DNA of 64,000 nucleotides from Bullera alba (GCA_001600095.1 BCIX01000001.1:5171198-5235197), one strand, 5' to 3'; counted from the stretch's first letter, positions 10,911 to 22,144 are shown. The notes: generated by a model not told the origin, from the sequence alone. Numbers and translations: made by a program.

Positions 10911-13596
10911 ATGTCCGAGATCAACACCACGCCTAGGCATACCAAGGACTGGACGGTGGATGACGATAGTGACGACGACGTAGAAGAGCTAGCTAGGCAA
11001 TTGGGGACGCCCTCCAGATCAAAGCTACAACAGCAAGAGCGAGAGAGAGAAGGTGAGATGAATTACTCCAACACGTTTGCTGTACACTCGTACCTGTGAA
11101 TTAAACGGAGCGATCAAAGCGCTGTGTGGATGAGCGACCCCTCCTTTGGACTATTTTTTTTCGATTCTTGGGCTTCTTCTTCCCCTCCCCGTTCACGTCC
11201 CAAGCTTCCTCGTTGTTCTCTACCTCGACTCTCTACTCTCCTTGCTCTAGCTAACAAGTCCGCTAGCCGCCTCACCACCACCGTCCGCCAGTGAGAAAGA
11301 GGACAAACCCGTAGCGTCCCTCCTCAGCCGCATAGGTGGCCTATCTACAGACGCAGAGCCTTTCACCCCATCATCACCTTCTGGCGCTCCGAAAGATCAC
11401 TCGCAACCAACCAGCCAACGACCCAAACCCAACCTATCAAACCCACTCTTCGGCAAGGCTCTAGCGGGCATCAGTGCGCCCAAGAAGGCTCCAGAAGCTT
11501 CTCAGCAACTACCGAAGGAAGAAAAGGCAGATTCTGCACCTCCCCCTGCTGGCCTTTCCATCAAGTCAAGTGCCAGCTCGAGCCAGCGAGGACAGGAGCT
11601 ATTAGGATCGGAACCGAGTACTCAAGGCAGAATGACTACCGACGGTGAGGAGTCTCATCCCTCCATGATGACCACAGCCTGACACTCTATAGACGGCGGT
11701 TGGGGACCCGATAGTACTTGTAAGCCCACCACCCGCTTGATCTCGCACGATGCGTGGCTGATGCGAAATGACCAGATGGAGGAAACGAGCAGTACGCCCC
11801 TTCTAATAATGGTGGCGAGGACAAGAAGGAGAGCGGTAGTATTCCAGACACGACCATGTCGGAGAGTGACAAAAGTGGATTGATCTCGAATGATTTCCAA
11901 GTCGAGGTGAGCTCTGCCCCGAAGAGCGATCGATCAACCGCTGAGTTCCCCCTAGGTCAAATTGGCAGACTTGCAAGCCGATGAGAACAGTCCTCTGTAC
12001 TCGGTCAAGACATTCGAAGACCTCCCTCTGTATGTTCCCCTCGTCAAATCAGTAGATGCGAAGCCATTCGCTGACCATGCCCAGAGCTCCAGACCTCCTC
12101 AAGGGTGTCTACGCGGTCGGTTTCAAGAAGCCGTCCAAGATCCAGGAAAAGGCTTTGCCCATGTTGTTGAACAACCCGTGAGTTGAGAATCTGTCTGCCT
12201 GACCTGTCAAACTGACTCCATGTTCCAGTCCTCGTAACCTGATCGGACAGAGTCAATCGGGTACCGGCAAAACCGCCGCTTTTACCCTCAACATGCTGTC
12301 GAGAATCGAACCTACCATCATGGCTCCTCAGGTGAGTTGAACCGACGATGTTCTTGTCCCTGACCAGATCAGGCGATCTGCCTCGCACCTTCCCGAGAAC
12401 TGGCTCGACAGATCCAAGTCGTCTTTGACAGCATTGGCCAATTCACCCACATCAAGTCTAGATTGGCTGTACCGAAATCCTGGTCGCCAAGGGAAAGAAT
12501 CACCGAGCACGTCCTGATCGGCACACCGGGAACGATCCAGGACATGCTGCGACGTCCTGATGTCTTTGACCCAAAGCTTATCAGGGTCCTGGTACTCGAC
12601 GAAGCCGACGAGATGATTGGGCAACAAGGTCTCGGCGACCAGACCAGTCGTATCAAGAAGTGAGCCCCATCGGCCGTTCATTGACAGCAAAACTGATACA
12701 AGCTGTTTAGAATGCTTCCCGTCAGCGTGCAGAATGTCCTCTTCTCTGCCACGTTCCCCGACACGGTTCAGCAATTCGCTGCCCATTTCGCCCCCGAAGC
12801 CAATCAGATCTTCCTGAAGAAGGAGGATGTCACAGTGGAAGCGATCAAACAGCTGTATCTCGAGTGTGACGGCGAGGACCAGAAGTACAACGCGCTATCG
12901 CTGCTGTACGACTGTATGTCCATCGGGCAGAGTATCGTCTTTTGTCGAGTAAGTGACCCATCCCTCCCCCTCACCAAACCCCTCTCTTACTCAATCGGGC
13001 TTCACTGACAGCTGTTCTAGCGCAAGGACACTGCGGATAGGATCGCCAATAGGTTGAACAGCGAGGGCCACTCTGTCGCCTCTCTGCACGGAGAGAAACA
13101 GGGCGACGAGCGAGATGCGATTTTGGACGGGTTCCGTGACGGCAAGACCAAGGTCCTCATCACGACCAACGTCGTCGCTAGAGGTATCGACATTCAACAA
13201 GTCAACATGGTCGTCAACTACGACGTCCCCATTATGGGACCCGAAGGCCAGTTCCGACCTGACATCGAGACTTATATCCACCGAATCGGTAAGGCCTCTC
13301 AATCACATTTCCTCAGCGTGTAATTTTGGTGACTGACTGTTTGGGGATAGGTCGTACCGGACGATTTGGCCGAAAAGGCTGTTCAGTCATCTTCGCCCAT
13401 GACTCTCGATCAAAGGAGGATGTGCAGGAGATTATCAAAGAGCTCGGCAAGCCAATGAAGCAGATTGACGCGTCGTCGAGGACCGATCTGGACCAGCTGG
13501 AGAAGGTGAGTACGGGCGGCTGCGGTGCGTTGGTACAGAGCGGTTGCTGATCTACTTCATAAGGCGTTGAAAGCGGCGATGAAGGGGCCCAACTAA
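10911..13596 (+). CDS. DBP5: ATP-dependent RNA helicase DBP5 (DEAD-box, mRNA export)
   Basis: DBP5/DDX19 remodels mRNPs at the cytoplasmic face of the nuclear pore. Twelve exons fit in phase: 10911-11052, 11267-11644, 11693-11719, 11776-11906, 11956-12029, 12085-12177, 12229-12331, 12373-12659, 12711-12948, 13021-13288, 13351-13505 and 13564-13596, about 642 residues. After an acidic and Ser-rich N-terminus come the Q-motif region ([14 protein letters not shown]), motif I ([11 protein letters not shown]), Ia (PSRELARQ), II ([13 protein letters not shown]), III (FSATFP), V ([14 protein letters not shown]) and VI ([11 protein letters not shown]). [16 protein letters not shown] and the ending KAAMKGPN are close to the DBP5 subgroup. 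Its N-terminal extension of about 220 residues is longer than in yeast Dbp5 (482 aa in total). Intron 1 is 214 nt and pyrimidine-rich, far longer than the other introns. Start choice: ATG 10911 is the first that keeps exon 1 in phase with the rest. Confidence 0.95.
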
Positions 13597-14098
13597 AGAG
13601 AAGGAAAGCATACAATTGCTTCTCGTTTCGAGGGAGGAGCGAATGTGCATAAATCAGACATCGGCTCAAAGCGTGACCGCACCCCGGATCGAGAAAGCGG
13701 TCGCCAGTGGTCAATCCACCCGTAGTATCATGTACACATCAGAAGGTCCTCCCATCAAGTCTCGTAGACCATCATCATGCACAGAAGCTCCCAGCATGTC
13801 GTCGCTGTTGCCTTGAAGGCGGGTGCTCAGTTGGCGCAAATCTGCATTCACTGTTTACTACCCATTACCCCAACCATTTCTATCTCAAGCGATCACCTTG
13901 CACCTCACTGGCCCGTTTGACACTACTCCAAAACATCGTCCGTATCGGTCCGTCCGCAGCGATCAATCCCGTTCTTTTCAGGTACGACTGCCTGAGATGC
14001 CGCTTGCTGCCCTCCCACTCTCCCATCACACTCGGCGATGCTGTTCCATGAGCCCAACATACGCTGGGTTCTGCTCTCTGATACCGTCTCAATCAATG
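13597..14098. other. Convergent intergenic region, DBP5 and beta-tubulin 3' ends
   Basis: 502 bp between two stop codons facing each other, so it should contain both 3' UTRs and polyadenylation sites. Open frames here run in several phases and do not look coding. Confidence 0.4.
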
Positions 14099-16585
14099 TT
14101 ATCCCTCTTCCTCGTATACCTCCTGACTCTGGTCGCCAGCCTCTTCGACGAGGTACTCGTCATCATCGATATCCGCGTTGGCGTCTGACGCAAGTCAGTG
14201 TTGCGCTCTTCGGGTTGAGCTAGGAGCCAAGGGCACTTACATTGATCGTACTCGTTACACAAGTCGGCCAAGTTGGATTCGGCCTCGGTGAACTCCATCT
14301 CGTCCCTACGGCACAGTCAGCACCACGAAGACAAGGCGTGGAACGCTTTGATCACTCACATTCCCTCGCCAGTGTACCAATGGGTGTAGGCCCGTCTCTT
14401 GAAGAGTTGCCTGAATTGACCGTGACTTCGCTTGAAAACCTCTGCGAATACGTATTAGTATCGTTTTGCGCGGTGGGATGATTTGACGTACCGGAGATGG
14501 CAGTGGTGTTGGCGACAAGGGTAGCGGCCGCGGTTTGACCGGCAGGTGGCACAGTGCAGAGTGTCGTCAGAGACGAGTTGGGGATCTAAGATCCTGTCAG
14601 CTGGTCTCCTCATGTCCCGACGACGAAGAAAGCTCACCCATGGAACGAAGTTGGCAGAGTTCTATGTAGAATCAATTAATCAGCAGGAAGTCCTGTCATA
14701 GGCCTGACCATCTTACCTTGTTCTGGAACTCGTACACCGAGTTCTCCACTACCCCAGACTATCAGCCACAGTATACACGACCAACCTAAATGACCCGACT
14801 CACAGTCTCGCATGGCGAGTTTGCCCCGGTAGGCGACCGACACCGTGAGGTATTTGCCCATAGCAGGGTCAATGGCAGCGAACAAGCTCTTCTTGTTGAA
14901 GATGGCAGCAGTGAGCTCCTGCACGTTGGTGGACTGTGACGATATGGATCAGTCTCACGTCACATGTATACTCCCGACAAACAGCTTACCGTGTAGGACT
15001 TGGTGCCGCTGGCGACGAGGGGTGCGTATCCGGCAGTGAAGAAGTGAAGACGAGGGAAGGGGACTTATCGAGCTTGTCAGTGGTAACCCAGTAATTAAGA
15101 GGCGTACTTACCCATGTTGACGGCAAGTTTTCGGAGATCCGAGTTAAGAACACCAGGGCTTTGGGGGGTTAGCTCGCTTGATCGATATTACCCTGCAGGC
15201 ATGACTTACAATCGCAGCGTAGCTGTACATCTGAATTAGCGCAATTCAACCCCGCTATGATAGAACTCACTGGTGAAACCGGTCATGACCTTTGCTATCA
15301 GCTTGTTGAGGTCCTTGTACTCTGGCGACTTCTGCTTCAACTCTGTGACGGCGATGTTATACAGAGCCTCGTTCTGGGACAAGAGTCAGCATAACGCTTC
15401 TGACCCTGCTGTCTACTCACGTCGATACAGCATGTGATGTCACTGTTCTCGACCAAGTTGTGCGTCGAGAGCACGGCGTTGTATGGCTCAACGACGGTTT
15501 CCGAGACCTTTGGCGAGGGGAAGATGGAGAAAGTCGCCAGCATTCGGTCGGGATACTCCTCCCTGATCTTTCCCAACAATAATGCACCCATACCAGACCC
15601 TGTTCCTCCTCCGAGGGCTGGAAGGACACCAGTGTGAGCGATACATTGCTTGTCAATCGCCGCTAGGCGATTCCATGGTCTGACGACGACTCACAGTGTA
15701 GGACCTGGAAACCCTGTAGCGAATCGGCATTCTCGACTTGCGCTCTTAGAACATCCAGTACGGGGTCTGCCAGCTCGGCACCTATGAGTGGTACGGATCA
15801 GCTTCATACGCGAGTGATGTATATAAAGATAGCTGGTGCTGGTCACCCACCCTCGGTGTAGTACCCTTTGGCCCAGTTGTTTCCCGCTCCGCTCTGACCG
15901 TGCACAAAGGTATCCGGTCTGAAGAGGTTCGCAAGGGGCCCTGACCGCACAAGGTCCACTACTCCTGGCTCGAGATCGACCTGAATCGATCGGGGCACCC
16001 ATTTGCTGTTCGACGCTTCGGAGAAGTACACGCCGACTATACGTTGCGGGTAAGCCAGTGACTCGACCAGTCGTTCCTCCTCGGAGATGCGGTGACGCTT
16101 GCTGTCGTCACTCACCCTTGTCTAGTTGCTGAGGGTCGTTGCCGATGTATTTACCGCTGTCTAAAAAGCAGATGAAGATCAATATACAGCTCATGCCTCT
16201 AATGTCCCTTCGCCTCGTACTCACTATCTAAGCCATGTTCCTGGGGAACGAGGGTCAGCTGCTATAACCATTAGAGAGAAGCTACTCAGCTCACCTGGAG
16301 GATGTTGTCCCAGAAAGCGGTACCGATCTGGTTACCAGCTGAGCGATAAAGGTCAGTAAGATCGGATCTCCTGTCATAAATCGCTCAGACCGCCTTTCGT
16401 CCTTGTTCAGCGGCTCGCCAGTCCACTCATGAGGACTTGGTTATACCAGTGGAGGCAATTGAGGAGCCGGAAAAGAGATGAGCCCTATCACATACCTTGA
16501 CCGACTATACATTTCAGTCAGCGAGATTCTCATACCAGAGAGATCGGATGGACTCACCGGAAACATTGATAATCTCTCGACCCAT
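14099..16585 (-). CDS. Divergent beta-tubulin (19 exons)
   Basis: Beta-tubulin is the GTP-hydrolysing subunit of microtubules. About 452 residues are assembled from 19 short exons, all in phase, starting at ATG 16585. Family signatures are present: [17 protein letters not shown], the nucleotide loop [53 protein letters not shown] and an acidic tail. The body is clearly more divergent than the usual fungal beta-tubulin; for example it has [17 protein letters not shown] where the usual form reads like FMVGFAPLTSRGSQQYR. The N-terminus is MGREI rather than MREI. Counting without the extra Gly, F167 is kept, but position 198 is Ile instead of Glu and position 200 is Cys instead of Phe. Two exons are tiny: 9 nt at 16496-16504 and 13 nt at 15210-15222. 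It is probably a second, specialised beta-tubulin (Cryptococcus species are known to carry two), but the paralogue is not in this window. Confidence 0.94.
15210..15222 (-). other. 13-nt microexon of the beta-tubulin gene
   Basis: The minus strand reads TGTACAG, then CTACGCTGCGATT, then GTAAGT. It bridges a phase-1 donor (GGTTTCACC-A) and a phase-2 acceptor (C-CCTGGTGTT) to give [15 protein letters not shown], the conserved loop before LRKLAVN. Skipping it would break the frame. Confidence 0.87.
16496..16504 (-). other. 9-nt microexon of the beta-tubulin gene
   Basis: On the minus strand the context reads GTATAG, then nine coding bases (TCGGTCAAG), then GTATGT. Joined with exon 1 (ending in a split codon) and exon 3 it supplies Val-Gly-Gln, giving [18 protein letters not shown]. 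This matches the conserved beta-tubulin N-terminus, where a GQ-x-GNQIG motif is expected. The phase and the family alignment both require it. Confidence 0.88.
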
Positions 16586-17102
16586 TTCGACAGACTGTTC
16601 TCGGTGTTGACTTTTTAATTTGATCCGCTGACTTTCTCCCTCTGATATATCCTAGTCCTGGCTCGCTTCCTGTTCAGAGGTTGACTGGGCGAGAAGATGA
16701 CTGGGACGACAGATATGCCGGGTTGACGATGAGGGGTTGTTTTCGAAAACAATGGTAAACCAACCCAGCTTCGCATGCAACTCGCCTCTCTTGTTTTCCG
16801 GGGCTCATTTACAGAAAACGCGTCGCGTGGCCACTGGCCACGTGGGCTCAAGGACTTGACCGTACAAGTAGGTGAGCTGTCAGCGCATGTCAGCATCACC
16901 ATATCATGCTCCTCTGTGTCCGACGGGCGGAGACAAGAGCGACGACGTAGCTCGTTAACTCGTCAATGCATGTAATTGTCTAGCTGGCACCGAACATGAC
17001 TGCCAGATGCTCACACTCTTAAAATATTAGATGGAGGGTATGTAAACAGCGAAACAAGAGGTAGAACATGAAGCTTGAAGGAAAACGGGACACGATGCGC
17101 AT
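16586..17102. promoter_or_regulatory. Beta-tubulin promoter region
   Basis: 517 bp upstream of the beta-tubulin start and downstream of the glycosidase stop, both genes on the minus strand. It contains ACGCGT (an MCB-type core) at 16818-16823 and a palindromic CACGTG E-box at 16839-16844. The E-box lies inside an imperfect inverted repeat GTGGCCACTGGCCACGTGG. No coding potential is apparent. Confidence 0.45.
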
Positions 17103-18622
17103 CTATGCCAAAGTCCAGAGCAGGGAGCCAACTAGGCCGACAGCACCAAGTAGAGCGCCAACGCCAAAGTTTCGAGGAGCGGCACTGTCCCCGCCTAGGG
17201 GGTTATCACCGCCCGTGTTGCCGGGTCGACCAAGGGCTGTCCACTCGTCATACGCGGCATAAGCCATAATCACAAAACTCTGCGCTTCGGACGATTCGGC
17301 ACCTTGGCTCGAGAAGTCGAATGGGTTGACGACGTCGCCAACGTAGCCCGTGGAGTTGACTCGGGACGAAACAGCCGAGAGGAGCTGGATTCCTATGCCG
17401 ACATGCGCGTTGGTAATGTTGAGCGTGGACAGTCGGCTAGCACGAGGTCAGTAAGCGCTTCGGCCGACCACAGCCAGCTCAGACGATGATCCAATCGTCA
17501 CACTTACAATGCTGCAGCGGAAACAAGAGCAGAGCCCGAAGACTCCTCGAACGAGTCGGATCGCTCGACGTAGTTCCTCAACATGCCGTTCGAAGTCTAT
17601 GACAGGTCAACGCCGCTTCGATTTTTGTACCACTGCACTCTGGACACCCACGACGTATTGCTTCAGACCATTCAAGATCTCCTCTGTCCAATTCTGCAAA
17701 TCGGTCTTCTCCTGCGTCATCTCATTGCTCCAAGGGCTGTGGTCGATGGTGGCCCAAACTCTGAGCATACCCTGGGCGGCCCAGGCGTTTCCAGTGGCCC
17801 ACAGTCCTGTATCCTCTGCAATCTCGCCGTTACCACCTCGGATATGTTGCCACAAGCCATTGTCTTGACGAAGAACGTCTCGGTACAGCGATATCTGATG
17901 GTGGGCCTCCTCTACCAAGGACCGGTTGTTGTGTTGGACACCGTAGTAGGCAAGGAAGGGTGGCACCTTCGATGCTGTCAGCTTCTGCTCACGTCGTGTA
18001 TTTTAGTATTCACTCACCATAAAGATGAAGTCTGCCCAGAGCTGTGGCTGATTGGCACGGTGTGAGATGGCTCCGTTCTGGGCCTGTCGAATGTATCAGC
18101 AACACCGGCTGAGATGACCTCGGGACGTCAACTCACCCTTGGAACACCGTACAGCTGATAGTTCAACTCCTGCTCCGCCGCACTGCCATACGTCACCCCC
18201 TTTATCTGTTGATCGCTCTGACTAGCATTGGCCAACAAGATTGCGATACCCAAACTGGCAGGATCGGCCGAGCTTCCATCGCTCAGCAGCCTTCCGAGCT
18301 GTACCTGAGAGCCACCTATCGAGCGTGTGTCGTTGGTCGCGGGTCGGTTGTTCATCGTTGTTTGGGCAATGTCGATGATCTGGCTGATGTCGCCTGATGG
18401 GATCGGTTGAGAGTATTGGAATGGCGAAGAAGGCGAGAATACCGATAGAGAGGGATACTGATGTTCCAGCACCGCCTGAGCTTTCGTTCCATTCTCCCAG
18501 GACGCAGTGGAAATCTGCTCCATCACATCGTAGACCTGGTTCAATCGTTCACTTGTCAGGTGAATGGCCGAGGTGAATGTTGTGAGGACCGGAAGCAGCG
18601 CGGCGAGGTGATATAGCTGCAT
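17103..18622 (-). CDS. Secreted GPI-anchored six-hairpin glycosidase, GH105/YteR-like
   Basis: It resembles unsaturated rhamnogalacturonyl hydrolases (YteR, GH105), often annotated in Cryptococcus as cell-wall glycosyl hydrolase YteR. Five exons fit in phase: 18622-18137, 18083-18018, 17966-17652, 17596-17508 and 17436-17103, about 429 residues. A signal peptide (MQLYHLAALLPVLTTFTSAI) is followed by an alpha-helical body with conserved-type segments: LYGVPRAQNGAISHR, QPQLWADFIFMVPPFLAYYG, LWQHIRGG and DTGLWATGNAWAAQGMLRVW. The C-terminus has a small-residue omega-site region (GGDSAAP), then a hydrophobic tail (VGALLGAVGLVGSLLWTLA), which indicates GPI anchoring. Substrate and catalytic residues cannot be assigned with certainty from sequence alone. 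The donor of intron 3 (GTGGGT at 17651) was chosen by phase. Confidence 0.85.
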
Positions 18623-19816
18623 GGTGAGAGCGAGTCCGGGTCGGACAGTCTAGCGCAGATGCCGAGTGTGTTGCTAGACTGAGTGGCGCTGCTGGGATGG
18701 CGATGTTGTACACGGTGATAGATAGACGTGGGTTAAGGATGTACTGTTTTTCCTGCTCTTGCTTGTGTACGCGATCTTTTGTCCAAATGTCCAATGCCCA
18801 GTGATTCAGCGCTCGACGCCAAGAAGGTCGATCCCGCTCGATCCTTTGACCGATACAACAACACGTATAGACGTACAGGTATGTGCAAAGTATACGCTCT
18901 CGAACGCTGTGCTCGAGGCGATCAGTGAGACGGACGTACGTTTCAAGGAGGTGGATAGATTGACGAAAAAGGAACTTGGGAGGCGTCGAGGACGTATGCG
19001 AAATGACGCAATGCACAACACCGACGGCCGACGGTAGATCTCTTCGAACGTCTCTTCGTCAACGGCGAGAGGGGAAATGGCCAGCAGTGGGAGCGTGTAT
19101 GTAGACGAGACGGAGACGGCGAGGTACGACTCGGCTCGAGCAAAGATCGAAGGCGATCAGGGGGGAGTGAGAATACAAGAAATGAGTGCGCTTTATTGAC
19201 ACCCGTCTCCCGTTGAACCCTTGGGCCTGGGGAATCGCCTCGACCCGCGTCCTGGTGAACGAGAAGACATCGAAAGGTCCTCCTGCAAGTGCACACCAAG
19301 CGGGAATCCAGACCCAGTCTTGAAGCTTTCCACTCTGAATCTTGATACAAGTCACTACGAGTACGAGTACGAGTACGTAACTTTCTAAATCTCTAATATT
19401 GTGGAAGTCTTCCTGTATCCAGCCAATCTCGATGTGCCCTTTCTTATAGAGCTTATAGCTTGCGTTTCCACTGTCAGCTGACAATAGCAGTCCATCTGAT
19501 TGTTCGATAGTAAGACAAAGAGCGCAGTCTGTGTGTCAACCGTGTGTACTGTGTTGCAATCAGACTGAGGTCCCACAATAAGAGCTAGATCCTTGGACAA
19601 AAGGCCATCAGACGCCCGGAATCAGATTCCCGCGCCAGCGCGCGCCCTGGCACGCTCGCGTTCGCGATTTCACGACATGGGCGCTTGACGACGCGTCGGA
19701 CACCGAGTCTATATATACTCGTTCAGCTCTGCCAACTTGTAAGATCGCCTGCCTTCTCATCTCCTCCCCACATACCAACACACAGGTCTACCCGTCCCCC
19801 TACGCATAACGAAACA
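18623..19816. promoter_or_regulatory. Divergent intergenic region, glycosidase promoter and upstream region of the next gene
   Basis: 1194 bp between two divergent start codons. It holds a hexanucleotide repeat (19356-19377), a GC-rich stretch near 19631-19665, ACGCGT at about 19691, and a TATATATA element near 19711, roughly 105 bp before the ATG at 19817. Open frames of up to 155 codons on the minus strand (18549-19016 and 19059-19484) show no domain, no splicing logic and odd composition, so I do not call them genes. Confidence 0.5.
19356..19377 (+). repeat. (TACGAG)n microsatellite
   Basis: Three full TACGAG units plus TACG in tandem, lying in the divergent intergenic region about 440 bp upstream of the next plus-strand gene. 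Confidence 0.9.
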
Positions 19817-20563
19817 ATGTCCAAGCACGACTTAGTCAGCGACCACGACGAAGACGATTCGGGCGCATACGTCGAAGCGCGTCCTGCCAAGGTCGCTCGA
19901 AGCTCCGCTCCTACCGCGGCATCTCTTCCCGTTCCCTCCCTCCTCGCCCTCACCCCCCACCGGACTCGCCGACGCGTCGACAGACCAGCTCATCCAGTAC
20001 GTCACAGATCTCCAAGCCGCATACCGCAAACTACAGGCAAGCAAGGCCGCGCCGACTGCCAAATCCGCTGCGTCAGGCTCGAGCAGCACGACCAATGCCG
20101 CCCCCGAAGACCCGAAGGCGGTACAGGCAAAAGCGGAGAAAATGGCGGACATGATGGCTAGTGGGATCAAGAAACAGATGAAGTGACAGTGAGTAGTTTT
20201 CCCTTCCGACGTATCCATCACAAAGAGTATCAAAACGCTCACAAGATGTAGACCATCATGCAAGACCAAGGGCAAAAGATGGGCGTACGACTCTTTCGTG
20301 CCCTCTTCTGCGGTCTTCTACAAGATGTTCAACATGGAGGAACCAACCAAGGCTTGGAAGCAGAAGAAAATTCCCCTGGAGGAGTTTGAGAGGATCACCG
20401 GGCCGCTTTACGCATCGGTGAGTCATGCCTTTCCTATGTTCTATGAGATCTTGATGTCTACTAGATTCGATATGGGTCGCTGAGGATCACGAGCGCGGAT
20501 GTCACGGTGAAGTGGGACAAGGAGGCCAACAGCTTTACCGTGTCGGGCCTGTACGGTCTCTGA
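19817..20563 (+). CDS. Small conserved-looking protein of unknown function; apparent frameshift in a C6 run
   Basis: The ATG at 19817 opens an acidic start (MSKHDLVSDHDEDDSGAYVE). The frame then runs into a different one after a run of six C (19953-19958). From 19959 the adjacent frame reads TGLADASTDQLIQYVTDLQA and continues through an Ala/Ser-rich linker to KKQMK. A further exon (20252-20417) reads from PSCKTKGKRWAYDSFVPSS to EFERITGPLYAS. The last exon (20465-20563) reads IRYGSLRITSADVTVKWDKE to GLYGL and a TGA. The exons after the C run join in phase, although the first donor must be GTGACA, because the nearby GTGAGT lies beyond an in-frame TGA. No intron of suitable length rescues the C-run shift, so it is either an indel in this sequence or a real disruption. 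I do not recognise the family. Confidence 0.55.
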
Positions 20564-21160
20564 ACGCGTAAACGTGCGGTAAACTGCTGGTGGTGTTGAT
20601 GATGGGGACTTCTGAATTGTACATAGTGCTTTGCATCATAGATCTTGTCGTTATCAGAGCTGTTGGTATGAAATGAAGAGGCTCTTTGAATTATGCTCGA
20701 GGTCAATGGCACGAAGGACAGAGGCGCATTTCCACAAGAGGACAGCAGACGTCGGCGACCCAAGCCTAAAGCCAGCGGTCCATGCGTCGTTGGCTTGCGA
20801 TGTACTGAGTACGCGTTCGCCACTGACTTGACCTCTGAAATGAGGCGTAGGACTGTAGGAGCTTCAAAGAAAGACATGTGGCCATACCTGGCCATACCCA
20901 TACTCCAGCGGTCAGACCCTTATAAGTTTAGTCTCCTCATCAGCCCGCCAGGATTTCGGAATAGCGTGTGGCCCGGAAGCAAGAAAACAGAGCCCTGCTG
21001 ATCCTGCCTGCGTCGTGCGCGGCGGTGCACAGGTCGACAGTGCGGGACACTCAACTCGCTCAAGTGCAACGAACCAACGCTGTCATGAATGGATCCATCT
21101 CAATGAGTACAAAAAGCCGTCCACGCATAAACCCAACTACTTTTCCTATTTTCAAGCAGT
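20564..21160. other. Convergent intergenic region
   Basis: 597 bp between the unknown plus-strand gene and the stop of the ribosomal protein gene on the minus strand. It is expected to hold two 3' UTRs. No feature supported. Confidence 0.4.
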
Positions 21161-22144
21161 TTAAGCAGCGTGTTTGGCCTTTCGCGACTGAAGCTTCTTG
21201 TGGTAGAACTGGGGCACTCCGTCAGTCTATGACCATGAAGATCAAATGGCAGTCCACTCACGTCCAGCTCTTTGCCCTCAAGGATGTAACCATCGGCTCG
21301 GCCGCTCTGTCCTGGCCTCGAGGTGATGATGGCCAAAAGTCGACCGGCCTTGAACTGCTGCTCGAGCAGGGGGTCGATCTTGGCATCCTTCTTCCTCTCC
21401 TCAAGAACTCGCTTGACCTGGTTGGACTGCTTCTTGTCGGCGGCCTCCTCGGTAGCCTTGGCACCTCTGTAGATGGGCTGGGCGTACTATGTGGAAGTTA
21501 GTATCTGAGGGATGCTGGTGGTCGCCGCACTACTCACGTGAGCCTCGTACCATTGTCGGAAGGGGGTAGCGTCGACGTCAACAATAGCGGACTTGACGAG
21601 GGTCTGGGTTCGGAGAAGCTCGTTGTTGGTGGCGTTGTATCGCTGGCGACAGGTAAGCATGGCAACTTGCAAGTATAGCGCGATGAAGTCCGTCAGGGCG
21701 CAGCATAGAAGTGCCATTCCTCCAACTAATCTCCAATACACGCCGGGAGACGTCACTCACGACAGTCAGGAGTCGGGTCTTCCTGGTGGTGTGCTCGGAA
21801 CCCCAAGCGAAGTTACCAGAGTCCAATCGCAGGGCTCGGTGCTTGACGTTTCCACCTCGAGTTCGGACCTCGTGAACTCGCTTGGAAGAGTCGAGCTTGG
21901 TCATGGCCGGTTGTCGACCGAGCTCGAACTTTCTCTTCTTTCGGCTGGAGAGAGACGGGTCAACTCGTTGTCCTCAACACATGATGCGCCCATCCAGATC
22001 CGCTCTCCCTCTTCCCGAACCTCGTCTCCGCTTGCATCCTTGCTAGTCCTCCCGGAAGTTTTTTCGATGAATTGTCACTCACTAGTGAGCCCTTCGGGCA
22101 CCCGAAGCGGAGCGCTTGTGGCGCGAATCTCTAGCAATGGACAT
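21161..22144 (-). CDS. RPS8: 40S ribosomal protein S8 (eS8)
   Basis: A structural protein of the small ribosomal subunit. Five exons fit in phase: 22144-22083, 21944-21761, 21642-21538, 21486-21262 and 21208-21161, giving 207 residues, the usual length. It reads [20 protein letters not shown], then [76 protein letters not shown], then [20 protein letters not shown] and the basic end. Yeast eS8 begins [12 protein letters not shown]; here the second and fourth residues are Ser and Ala. Introns 1 and 2 (138 and 118 nt) are longer than average. I looked there for box C/D snoRNA motifs and found none convincing. Confidence 0.97.

Noticed and set aside
18549..19484. Minus-strand frames of 141-155 codons upstream of the glycosidase
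   Set aside because: They overlap the glycosidase 5' end or a microsatellite, and their composition is not protein-like.
21643..22082. Possible intronic snoRNA in the eS8 gene introns
   Set aside because: No paired box C (RTGATGA) and box D (CTGA) with terminal stem in introns 1 or 2.
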